From: Vibrio sp. 10N
GTDB taxonomy: Bacteria > Pseudomonadota > Gammaproteobacteria > Enterobacterales > Vibrionaceae
NCBI RefSeq assembly: GCF_036245475.1
Contig: NZ_BTPM01000001.1
Coordinates: 1,178,001 to 1,242,000, forward strand
Length of the DNA stretch: 64,000 nt
Reading direction: 5' to 3'
Shown here: piece after piece, positions 56,735-64,000 of the stretch
How positions within the stretch are numbered: position 1 is the first letter of the stretch
Layout: each line of letters opens with the position of its first letter
Notes under the pieces: model-generated
Seen by the model: only the letters and a program-made list of their open reading frames with translations
Database searches by the model: none
Told to the model about the DNA's origin: nothing
Made by a program: the position numbers and the translations under genes

Positions 56735-58402
56735 CTATGCGCCGGTGATGGATTGAATTGCGTTGAGGGGCATCGCCTGTGACCATACTGCGCTAAAACC
56801 TAGTGTTGGTAAGTGTTGCTGAACTCGCTGCCAAGATTGATCGTCTTTGATGCTGTTGAGACAGTTCATTTGGCGTAAGCTGCGCTCCAGCGTAGCTCTG
56901 GATAAGTGTTTTGCCAGCTCACTGTAGTTGTACATAGGGGTGTTGTTTTTGCCCCAATTCTCCATACCTAATCGGCTGGTCAAAGCTGGGTAACGGTAGC
57001 TTAGGGGTAAGCCTTGGCTAAGGGGCTGATCCGTTTTATCCCAGCGAATGTTGGCCAGTTTTGGCGATAAAGCTTGAATTGCTTTTCTGTGGAAACGACT
57101 CGCCAGTTTGTAGCGCACTGGTAAATGGGCAATTTGATAAAGTGCATCTTTATTTAGAAATGGGTGGCTGCGAAGATAGTGTGAGTCCAACATTTGTTGG
57201 CCACAGGCTACGAATCTAACCACTCGGTTTTGTAGATAGAAATTGTCCAAAAAGCGCGCGGCTGTGTCGAAATGCTGAGCGTGACGCTCAATGATCTGTT
57301 TGAGGTCGTTGAGCATTGGTTCTCTATATTGCGGCGCATAATTAAAGAACGGCGTTGCTGATTTTGAATACTCTTCGCGGATATAGCGCTTAGCGCGATC
57401 CATTAGCGATGCATGACCGAGAATGCCTTGACCAAATACGCTAAACCCTGGAAATCCACGATCATAATAGAACGCTCGAGCAACTTCGGCGCCAGTACCA
57501 GTAAGAAGCATGCGCCCTGAAGTTTGTGACAGCAGTGATGAGTCAAGTATAGAGTGAGCGTGGTGCAAGGGGACTTCTCCATTGCCTAAATCTGCCACGC
57601 GCTGAATGGTGCTCGGATCGGTTGGTGTGGCGGATTCGTTGCCGGTGATCAAACGTAGTTCCGCACACTCGGCAAGTGCTTTAGCAATTTGGTGGTCACT
57701 AGAAAGAGGTGAGCCATATGTTAGCGTAGTGGGTTTCTTACCTAGAGCGGTTGCAGCGGAGAGAATGAGTCGAGAGTCGAGGCCGCCACTAAGTGACACT
57801 ATTGGGTCGCTATCATTGTTAAATGCTTCTCGAACGGCTTCAACAAAGGCTTCCAGCGCATCATCAAAGCGGGTGACGTCATTGCCGAGAATAGGGGAGT
57901 CTTGACGCGATTCGACCTGATTGTGTTGTGGGTCGAGTATTATTTTTGTTTGTCCATTCAGGCAACGTACGTCTTCCCATAGTGTCTGCTCATCGAATAA
58001 CTGACCAAAAGCCACCAAAGTACGTTGGGCGCTGGGGTTTTTTTCTTGGTGTTGGGTATGGGTGCTGAGCGCTTGGCGACTGGTATATAGCGACGTATTG
58101 TGTTCATGCTCGCCAAGCCAAATGGGAAACAAACCCAGGCGATCCGTGCAACCTTGTACACTTCGAAGTTCATTATCTATTACAATCCAACTGCGGCCCC
58201 AATAGGATTGAATACGCTCTAAGCTCACATCAGCGATAATGTCCGCATCGCTTGAGCTACAGGCCGGGTCACCCCAACAAATGACGGTTTTGCATCCCAG
58301 TTCCCACACCGTCGCACTGTTTACGTCGTTATCATTGGCGGTGTTGCTAACCGTGATTGTCTGGCTCGTCGTTTTAGGAATTGTAATGAGATAATGTGCC
58401 AT
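56735..58402 (-). CDS. Asparagine-synthase-like protein of a polysaccharide locus
   Basis: 555 residues. The C-terminal ATP-pyrophosphatase domain (about 185-450) has PP-loop SLSGGLDSR and DSHYLRSHPFLNKDALY. The N-terminal half resembles a class II glutaminase fold (GRSWIVIDNELRSVQGCTDR, LGLFPIWLGEHEHNTSLYTS) but begins MAHYLITI, so the essential Cys2 nucleophile is absent and glutamine hydrolysis is not expected. Relatives in O-antigen and capsule loci are proposed to amidate uronic acids. A uronamide or other amide in the polymer is inference. First gene of its unit, about 25 nt after a sigma-54 start; GAGG 7 bases before the ATG. Confidence 0.82.
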   Translation of the reverse strand: MAHYLITIPKTTSQTITVSNTANDNDVNSATVWELGCKTVICWGDPACSSSDADIIADVSLERIQSYWGRSWIVIDNELRSVQGCTDRLGLFPIWLGEHEHNTSLYTSRQALSTHTQHQEKNPSAQRTLVAFGQLFDEQTLWEDVRCLNGQTKIILDPQHNQVESRQDSPILGNDVTRFDDALEAFVEAVREAFNNDSDPIVSLSGGLDSRLILSAATALGKKPTTLTYGSPLSSDHQIAKALAECAELRLITGNESATPTDPSTIQRVADLGNGEVPLHHAHSILDSSLLSQTSGRMLLTGTGAEVARAFYYDRGFPGFSVFGQGILGHASLMDRAKRYIREEYSKSATPFFNYAPQYREPMLNDLKQIIERHAQHFDTAARFLDNFYLQNRVVRFVACGQQMLDSHYLRSHPFLNKDALYQIAHLPVRYKLASRFHRKAIQALSPKLANIRWDKTDQPLSQGLPLSYRYPALTSRLGMENWGKNNTPMYNYSELAKHLSRATLERSLRQMNCLNSIKDDQSWQRVQQHLPTLGFSAVWSQAMPLNAIQSITGA

Positions 58403-58437
58403 AACCTTGCCTCAGAGTTGGGTTGATACTCTTTCAC

Positions 58438-58454
58438 TGCAACAGGCATGCCTA
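58438..58454 (-). promoter_or_regulatory. Sigma-54 promoter of the upstream four-gene block
   Basis: Minus-strand TAGGCATGCCTGTTGCA: GG-N10-GC exact, TTGCA perfect at -12, TAGGCAT for TTGGCAC at -24. About 36 bp before the ATG. TTCTCAATCCAAAATTG (minus strand, 58530-58546) about 90 bp upstream is a weaker enhancer candidate in the opposite orientation. Confidence 0.75.
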
Positions 58455-58576
58455 ATTTAAAAGTCTAATCAATACAGTGGGTTAAAGGTTAAATGAAAAT
58501 GAGAGAATGGCTTTTTTCATTTTGACAATCAATTTTGGATTGAGAAATAATAAAGACAAAGGCTGTAAGAGAAGAT

Positions 58577-58610
58577 AAAAAAAGAGAGTCAAAAACTGAC
58601 TCTCTTTTTA
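58577..58610. terminator. ygiQ terminator (bidirectional form)
   Basis: AAAAAAAGAGAGTC, AAAAAC, TGACTCTCTTTTTAAT. On the minus strand it follows ygiQ with a long U-tract. Confidence 0.92.
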
Positions 58611-58656
58611 ATGATACTAACGATGAGTGAAACGCTAGAAGTAGTGGATGTGGGGA

Positions 58657-60963
58657 TTAAGCGCGTGCACGTCGCTTTGGAGCACCTTTGCCGTTGGCTT
58701 TTCCACTAGGCTTACCGCCCGGCCTTTGTTGGCCATTTGGCTTATTCGCGTGTGGTTTACCACCGTTGCCTTGCTTGTTAGCACCTTGGCCGCCTTGACT
58801 ACCGCCTGTCGGACGCTGGCCTGGCTTTTTACGGCGCTGACCGTCAGTGCGAATATCCGGCTGTCCTTTAGTGTGTTTGGTGGCAAATCGATTCGCACCG
58901 TGACGGCCGGATTTTCGGCGCTGTGCTGGCGTGCGAGAGTCTATGTCTTCAGCAGGAACTAAGCAGCTTGGCTTGTCACCAATTAGGTACTGTTTGCCCA
59001 TACTGATTAGGGCTTCGCGGATCATTGGCCAGTTATCTGGATCATGATAGCGTAGCAAAGCTTTATGCAAGCGGCGCTGACGTTCCCCTTTTGCAACGGG
59101 TAAGTCTTCGCGCTTTTTATATTTGACGCGCTTAAGCGGGTTCGTTTCTGAGTAATACATCGAAGTGGCATTACACATTGGAGATGGATAGAAGTTCTGA
59201 ACTTGGTCACACTCGAAGTTGTTCTTTTTCAGCCACAATGCCAAGTTCAGCATGTCTTCATCTTCTGTTCCTGGGTGAGCAGAAATGAAATACGGGATCA
59301 GATATTGCTTCTTACCTGCTTCAGCGCTGTATTTTTCAAACATTTCTTTGAAGCGGTCATAGGTGCCCATACCCGGCTTCATCATCAGATCCAGCGGCCC
59401 CTTTTCAGTGTGCTCTGGAGCAATTTTAAGGTAGCCACCCACGTGATGAGTGACGAGCTCACGTACGTATTCAGGGGACTCAATCGCTAGGTCATAGCGC
59501 ACACCAGAAGCGATCATCACTTTTTTCACACCGTCGACTTTACGCGCGGCACGATACAGATCAATGGTGTGTTTGTGGTCTGTGTTGAGTTTGTTACAGA
59601 TGCCAGGGAACACGCAAGAAGGACGTCGGCAGTTCGCTTCTGCTTTTGGATCCGAGCAGCCTAAGCGATACATGTTAGCTGTTGGACCACCCAAATCAGA
59701 GATGGTGCCTGTAAAGCCCGGTACTTTGTCGCGGATCTCTTCCAGCTCACTAATGATGGACTCTTGGGAGCGGTTTTGAATAATTCGTCCTTCGTGTTCC
59801 GTGATCGAGCAGAATGAACAACCACCAAAGCAGCCGCGCATGATATTAACCGAGGTTTTGATCATGTCGTAGGCAGGGATCTTGGCTTTACCATATTTAG
59901 GATGAGGTACACGCGCGTATGGCAGGCCAAACACGTAATCCATCTCTTCTGTGGTGAGCGGGATCGGTGCCTGGTTTACCCAAAGCTCACGGTTACCATG
60001 ACGCTGAATCAGTGCGCGGCCCGAGTATGGGTTGGTCTCAAGGTGCATCACGCGGCTGGCATGAGCGTAAAGAATACGGTCATTGTTGAGCTTCTCGAAT
60101 GGTGGCAAGCGCACAGCCGTCGAGGCAGCATCATGACGAGATGGGCGAATGTTAATCGGCTTCGCTTCAGCTTCAGTCTCTGACTTGTTGGTGTCGCAGT
60201 TTGATTCCACCTTATATGGGTTTTGTGGCACGAATGCCTTACCTGGTTTCTCAATACGCGATGAGTCAATGATGGTGTATTGCTCTGGCTCTGCCGCTAA
60301 GTTAACGGCTGTGCCACGAATATTGGTCATGTTAGCGACGCTTTCACCATCAGCCAGACGGTGTGCGACCTCTACGAGTGCACGCTCGGCGTTACCAAAC
60401 AGTAGGATGTCTGCTTTGGCATCAAATAGAACTGAGCGGCGAACTTTATCTGACCAATAATCGTAGTGAGCAATACGGCGCAGGCTGGCTTCGATACCAC
60501 CTAGAACGATAGGGGTTTCTTTGTAGGCTTCTCGACAGCGCTGTGAATAGACAAGCGTTGCACGATCAGGGCGCTTACCACCTTCATTGTTTGGGGTATA
60601 GGCATCATCGTGACGCAGTTTTTTGTCTGCCGTGTAGCGGTTGATCATCGAATCCATGTTACCGGCGGTAATGCCAAAGAACAGGTTCGGCTTACCCAGT
60701 TTCATGAAGTCGTTTTTGTTGCTCCACTCAGGCTGAGCAATAATACCGACGCGAAACCCTTGTGCTTCTAGCAGACGACCTATGATTGCCATGCCAAAAC
60801 TAGGGTGATCCACATACGCATCCCCCGTGACAATGATGATGTCACAGCTATCCCATCCAAGGGCGTCCATCTCTTTTCTGCTGGTGGGCAAAAAAGGAGC
60901 AACACCAAAGCATTCCGCCCAGTATTTCTTGTGCTCGTGGATTGGGGTAATGTCGTTGTGCAT
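58657..60963 (-). CDS. ygiQ: YgiQ family radical SAM protein (UPF0313)
   Basis: 768 residues. The N-terminal B12-binding-like region ([20 protein letters not shown], about 27-46) precedes a radical SAM domain with the CxxxCxxC cluster motif [18 protein letters not shown] (about 375-390). A C-terminal DUF3362 region follows, with a low-complexity basic tail rich in Gly/Gln/Pro/Lys (about 700-768). Widely conserved; the reaction is unknown. The start [15 protein letters not shown] matches the YgiQ N-terminus. Monocistronic. Confidence 0.93.
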   Translation of the reverse strand: MHNDITPIHEHKKYWAECFGVAPFLPTSRKEMDALGWDSCDIIIVTGDAYVDHPSFGMAIIGRLLEAQGFRVGIIAQPEWSNKNDFMKLGKPNLFFGITAGNMDSMINRYTADKKLRHDDAYTPNNEGGKRPDRATLVYSQRCREAYKETPIVLGGIEASLRRIAHYDYWSDKVRRSVLFDAKADILLFGNAERALVEVAHRLADGESVANMTNIRGTAVNLAAEPEQYTIIDSSRIEKPGKAFVPQNPYKVESNCDTNKSETEAEAKPINIRPSRHDAASTAVRLPPFEKLNNDRILYAHASRVMHLETNPYSGRALIQRHGNRELWVNQAPIPLTTEEMDYVFGLPYARVPHPKYGKAKIPAYDMIKTSVNIMRGCFGGCSFCSITEHEGRIIQNRSQESIISELEEIRDKVPGFTGTISDLGGPTANMYRLGCSDPKAEANCRRPSCVFPGICNKLNTDHKHTIDLYRAARKVDGVKKVMIASGVRYDLAIESPEYVRELVTHHVGGYLKIAPEHTEKGPLDLMMKPGMGTYDRFKEMFEKYSAEAGKKQYLIPYFISAHPGTEDEDMLNLALWLKKNNFECDQVQNFYPSPMCNATSMYYSETNPLKRVKYKKREDLPVAKGERQRRLHKALLRYHDPDNWPMIREALISMGKQYLIGDKPSCLVPAEDIDSRTPAQRRKSGRHGANRFATKHTKGQPDIRTDGQRRKKPGQRPTGGSQGGQGANKQGNGGKPHANKPNGQQRPGGKPSGKANGKGAPKRRARA

Positions 60964-61163
60964 ATTTTAACCTCTAGTTTTGAAGGCGGGCATTATATAC
61001 TTCAATCCCAGTGACTTCAAAGCCCAAACAAAGTGTGGGTATAGCCAAGTAAACGCGCTTAAGGGAGTACTAAAGGTTATCTGGGCTTATCATGAGTCAA
61101 TGGCAATCCTCTTCAAGCTGATATATCATCAGCGCCAATGTTTTTTGCTTTGACCTCATACCC

Positions 61164-61847
61164 ATGATTACCGCTGTTTTGACTTTACTTGCACCGGCGC
61201 TGGCCGTTGCCATGCTCGTGCTTACTCTCATTTTAGCAAAAGGCGATATTTGCCCAGGGCAAAGGGGGCGTATTCATAAGCTAATTCCGGCCATCGGTAT
61301 ACTTTGGCTCGCGATTGCCTCGCTGAGAATTGAAGCCTTTTTGGTCGTATTTTCGCTGTTTTATTTCTATTCCAAAGTTCAAACAGGTAAAACCCGCGAA
61401 AAAGGGCCTTTTTGGGCGCTGCACTTGGCCAATGGTATGGCAAGTACCTTTTCACTGATTCTGGTCGCTCAACAGCCTAACTTAGCTCAGTCGCTTTCGT
61501 TGGCCTGTGCCGGTTTATTGTTGGGTGCGGTATTCGCTCATCTACTTCTGACTATCGCTAAAACGCGACTTCAAGCCTTCCATCGAATTCTACCTGTATC
61601 GGGAGTCGTGTTTGCCATGTTACTGGCACTGAGCTTTGTGTTTAATGCTTATCAGTGGGATCAAAAAATAGTCGCGGAATATACGCCTGCGGTAATAATT
61701 TCACTGTTCATGCTTATGCTGGGAGTGGTGATTTGGAGTTGGCACATTATTCGCCACCAAACACCAGCTAAAGGTCAGCTTGCCGTGGCATTTTTAAGCT
61801 TGTTGGTGACGAATGTCGGTTTGTTACAGCTCTACTGGCTTGCCTGA
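61164..61847 (+). CDS. Hypothetical multi-pass membrane protein
   Basis: 227 residues, about seven helices (5-25, 40-50, 53-70, 90-105, 112-135, 143-162, 172-192, 205-225 hydrophobic stretches). I do not recognise a family. The start ATG follows CATACCC with no strong ribosome site. Divergent from ygiQ and followed after 77 bp by the DUF4250 gene in the same direction. Confidence 0.75.
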   Translation: MITAVLTLLAPALAVAMLVLTLILAKGDICPGQRGRIHKLIPAIGILWLAIASLRIEAFLVVFSLFYFYSKVQTGKTREKGPFWALHLANGMASTFSLILVAQQPNLAQSLSLACAGLLLGAVFAHLLLTIAKTRLQAFHRILPVSGVVFAMLLALSFVFNAYQWDQKIVAEYTPAVIISLFMLMLGVVIWSWHIIRHQTPAKGQLAVAFLSLLVTNVGLLQLYWLA

Positions 61848-61924
61848 TTTGCCACGCGAGTCACTTTCTATTCTGTAAATTAGAGCTAGTCTTTAAAGGC
61901 TAGCTTTTTTTATGGAGTACGATT

Positions 61925-62125
61925 ATGGATCTAAGTAATGTCAGCGGCTTTGATAGTATTATTTTGCTTGGTATCGTAAACGAAAAATTGCGTTTAGAGT
62001 GTGACTCGTTTGATGAGTTGGTGAGCATGTATGAAATGGACGTCGAAGGCGTCGTGGGTAAGTTGGATATGCTTGGCTACCAGTACGACCCTCTTACCAA
62101 TCAGTTTAAGTCGTACGAACGCTGA
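61925..62125 (+). CDS. DUF4250 protein
   Basis: 66 residues. IILLGIVNEKLRLECDSFDEL and LGYQYDPLTNQF match the DUF4250 pattern. Cytoplasmic, helical, function unknown. TTATGGAGTACGATT supplies GGAG 8 bases before the ATG. Confidence 0.85.
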   Translation: MDLSNVSGFDSIILLGIVNEKLRLECDSFDELVSMYEMDVEGVVGKLDMLGYQYDPLTNQFKSYER

Positions 62126-62139
62126 ATCGACAGCCATAG

Positions 62140-62167
62140 AAAAAGGTCGCACATAGCGACCTTTTTT
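62140..62167. terminator. Bidirectional terminator, DUF4250 / ychJ
   Basis: AAAAAGGTCGC, ACATA, GCGACCTTTTTTG between convergent genes; U-tracts on both strands. Confidence 0.92.
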
Positions 62168-62178
62168 GTCTTTAACCT

Positions 62179-62667
62179 CTAGCCACAGCACTTTTTGTGT
62201 TTTTTACCGCTGCCACAAGGACAGGGATCATTACGGCCAACTTTTACTGACTCGGCGGTAAGCGGCTTAGGTGGAATACTGTCATCGATTTCACCATCGA
62301 CGTAAAACCATTGCCCTTGTTCAAACAGAAAGCGTGAACGCTCCGCCAGACAATATTCAAAGCCGTTGTCCTTAAGGAAAGCTCGAAAGCTTACGTAGCC
62401 CTCGTTTTCATGGCTGCCACTTTCGCTGCTCAACACTTCGAGCTTGAGCCAGTCGCTGTTAATAGAATCCGCAATGGCATCGCGCTCGTTTTCGGCGTGA
62501 CAACTTGGATGGTAGGTCGCCACCACAAAGTCCACGTTTTTAGTTAAGTGAGCGCTGTAACGAGCGCGCATTAGCTGCTCGGGACGTGTTGCTAACGTCA
62601 CGTCTTGGTGAATGGGTTGGCAGCATGTTTCATAGCTATGATCACTGCCGCAATAGCATGGTTTCAT
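62179..62667 (-). CDS. ychJ: YchJ family protein (UPF0225) with two SEC-C-type zinc motifs
   Basis: 162 residues. An N-terminal [13 protein letters not shown] (4-16) and a C-terminal SEC-C motif [16 protein letters not shown] flank an NTF2-like domain (about 30-140). SEC-C binds zinc and is the ribosome/SecB-contact tail in SecA. The function of YchJ is unknown. It follows the EAL-HDOD gene by 29 bp. Confidence 0.92.
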   Translation of the reverse strand: MKPCYCGSDHSYETCCQPIHQDVTLATRPEQLMRARYSAHLTKNVDFVVATYHPSCHAENERDAIADSINSDWLKLEVLSSESGSHENEGYVSFRAFLKDNGFEYCLAERSRFLFEQGQWFYVDGEIDDSIPPKPLTAESVKVGRNDPCPCGSGKKHKKCCG

Positions 62668-62696
62668 GTTTGATCTTAGATTTGATGTTCAGTTGC

Positions 62697-63938
62697 TCAA
62701 ATGTGAGCGTGATATTCAGACTCGATGGCCAGTAGGTCTTCAGTCCACTTAATCGCGGCATCATAGTACTTAGCGAGCTTCTCGTCACTGATTTCCAGCT
62801 TATCACGATAGGCGATAACTGAGGTCCAATCCGCACTTTCGTAGGCTTTGACTAATGAAAGTATGTTGCCAAGTGTCCCTTGCTTTGTGACGAGTGCTGA
62901 TTTCACCATATGGTCTATCGGCATTTTCTCGACCAGCTCTTCCAGAGGCTGGTCAAACAAGGAGTCAAGTAGTGAGAACATACCGGTCAGGAAGCCAAGG
63001 CCTTCATCAAGATTGGTATTCATGTCACTTAACAGCAATTCACAAAAACGAGCTCGTTGAATCGATAAGCTATAGAGACTGTCTGGCTTGTCATCCTGAG
63101 TTGAGGTAATGGCCACGAGTGAGATGAATTTGCGTAATCGCTCTTCACCCAGATATACCAAAGCTTGTTTGAACGATTTGATCTCTGAGCGGATCAGGTA
63201 AGAGGCGTTCACAAACGTAAGCAGTTTATAGGACAAAGTGACGTCGAGAGAGATCAGTCGCTCCAGTTCGTCGTAATTGATGTCTTGGTTGGCAATCTCT
63301 TTACACAGTTGGACCACAGTCAAAAAAGACGGCTTGATTTGCTTACGGCGGATCAATTGTGGGCGGCTAAAGAAGTAACCTTGAAACTGATCAAAACCAA
63401 CTTGCTTGGCAAGCTCGAACTCATCATAAGTTTCAACCTTCTCGGCTAAGAAAGTAATGTTGTGTGGTCTTAGTCTTTCGATCAGCGCCTTCGCCTTGGT
63501 TAGGGAGTACTGGCGAATATCAATTTTGATGATCGATGTGTAAGGCAAGAAGGGGAGCCATTCTTTGCGTGGCACAAAGTCATCCAAAGCGATGGTGTAA
63601 CCCGCTTGCGACATTTTTTTGATAGCAGAGAGTAATTCAGCGGTTGGCTCGCAACTTTCTAAGATCTCGATGACTAAGTTTTCTTTTGGAAACAGCGTCG
63701 GAACCAAGTTCACCAAGCTTTGGTAAGGAAAGTTAACAAAGCCTAGTTTATCGCCTATCGTACTGTAATGTGTTGCAAGAAAATGCTCAGACAGCAGTCG
63801 GTTGGTTGCCAGTTCTGGGTCGATATCTGGAAAGGTGTTGTTAGGCCCATCCCGAAATAGCAGCTCATAGCCAACAGTTTTTTGTTCGCTATCCAATATC
63901 GGTTGTCTAGCGATGTACGAGTATTTCAAATTTTGCAT
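62697..63938 (-). CDS. cdgJ: EAL-HDOD protein (CdgJ/YuxH type)
   Basis: 413 residues. An EAL domain (about 1-200) starts YIARQPILDSEQKTVGYELL; the signature reads ELLFR instead of EALxR, but NFP, EILE, LDDF, KIDI and AEKVET retain most metal and catalytic positions. The HDOD domain (about 205-400, LSYKLLTFVNASYLI) has no HD hydrolase pair. V. cholerae CdgJ (VC1710) has this architecture and affects motility and biofilm. Whether this copy cleaves c-di-GMP cannot be settled by eye. Confidence 0.87.
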   Translation of the reverse strand: MQNLKYSYIARQPILDSEQKTVGYELLFRDGPNNTFPDIDPELATNRLLSEHFLATHYSTIGDKLGFVNFPYQSLVNLVPTLFPKENLVIEILESCEPTAELLSAIKKMSQAGYTIALDDFVPRKEWLPFLPYTSIIKIDIRQYSLTKAKALIERLRPHNITFLAEKVETYDEFELAKQVGFDQFQGYFFSRPQLIRRKQIKPSFLTVVQLCKEIANQDINYDELERLISLDVTLSYKLLTFVNASYLIRSEIKSFKQALVYLGEERLRKFISLVAITSTQDDKPDSLYSLSIQRARFCELLLSDMNTNLDEGLGFLTGMFSLLDSLFDQPLEELVEKMPIDHMVKSALVTKQGTLGNILSLVKAYESADWTSVIAYRDKLEISDEKLAKYYDAAIKWTEDLLAIESEYHAHI

Positions 63939-64000
63939 TGTTATCTCAAAAACGTTGACTCATAGTAACGTTTAATTACTTTCTTTGACTATGAAACTAT

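Overview
The window looks like chromosome 1 of a Vibrio or close relative. The main evidence is gene order: tfoY-purR-torD/torR, elyC/cmoM-mukFEB, priC-rsmS, dinG followed by an OmpT-type porin, DUF2057 and an MMPL transporter are neighbourhoods I know from V. cholerae. A syp-type polysaccharide locus with its own sigma-54 regulator also fits Vibrio. Most genes look like ordinary vertically inherited chromosome. I see no tRNA, rRNA, CRISPR array, transposase, integrase or prophage.

Layout. 0-4 kb: the 5' part of tfoY (minus strand) with a textbook c-di-GMP-I riboswitch in its leader, then purR, torD and the divergent torR. 4-6.7 kb: a secreted multidomain GH18 chitinase. 6.8-15 kb: elyC, then cmoM-mukF-mukE-mukB. 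15-20 kb: pdxY, a palindromic repeat element, rsmS-priC, a TSUP permease gene and dinG. 20-29 kb: an OmpT-position porin, a DUF2057 protein, an MMPL/RND protein, an orphan outer-membrane barrel, a DUF4397 lipoprotein, a dCMP deaminase and a Sel1-repeat protein. 29-38 kb: a PLP enzyme and a complete arnBCADTEF operon for adding aminoarabinose to lipid A. 38-58.4 kb: a large polysaccharide locus on the minus strand. 58.6-64 kb: ygiQ, two small Vibrio genes, ychJ and a cdgJ-type EAL-HDOD protein.

The most interesting region is 38-58.4 kb. Gene by gene it resembles the V. fischeri syp (symbiosis/biofilm polysaccharide) locus: sypA (STAS), sypB (OmpA lipoprotein), sypC (export), sypD (ParA-like), sypG (sigma-54 response regulator), sypH, then ligase, acyltransferase, glycosyltransferase, chain-length protein, two glycosyltransferases and the initiating sugar transferase (L-M-N-O-P-Q-R). 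It is remodelled. sypE and sypF are absent between D and G, sypI-J-K are absent between H and L, and a four-gene block (asparagine-synthase-like protein, glycosyltransferase, flippase, glycosyltransferase) sits upstream of sypA. Four strong -24/-12 sigma-54 promoters, each with GG-N10-GC spacing, lie exactly at the heads of four transcription units. Three have a TTCTC(A/G)-N3-TG motif 50-85 bp upstream that resembles the Syp enhancer. The locus therefore reads as one SypG-controlled regulon built from four operons.

Two enzymes in the locus look chemically altered. The SypD-like ATPase lacks the P-loop lysine, and the asparagine-synthase-like protein has no N-terminal nucleophilic cysteine. 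Several genes bear on c-di-GMP and surface lifestyle (tfoY with its riboswitch, cdgJ, syp, chitinase, arn), but a direct link between them is inference.
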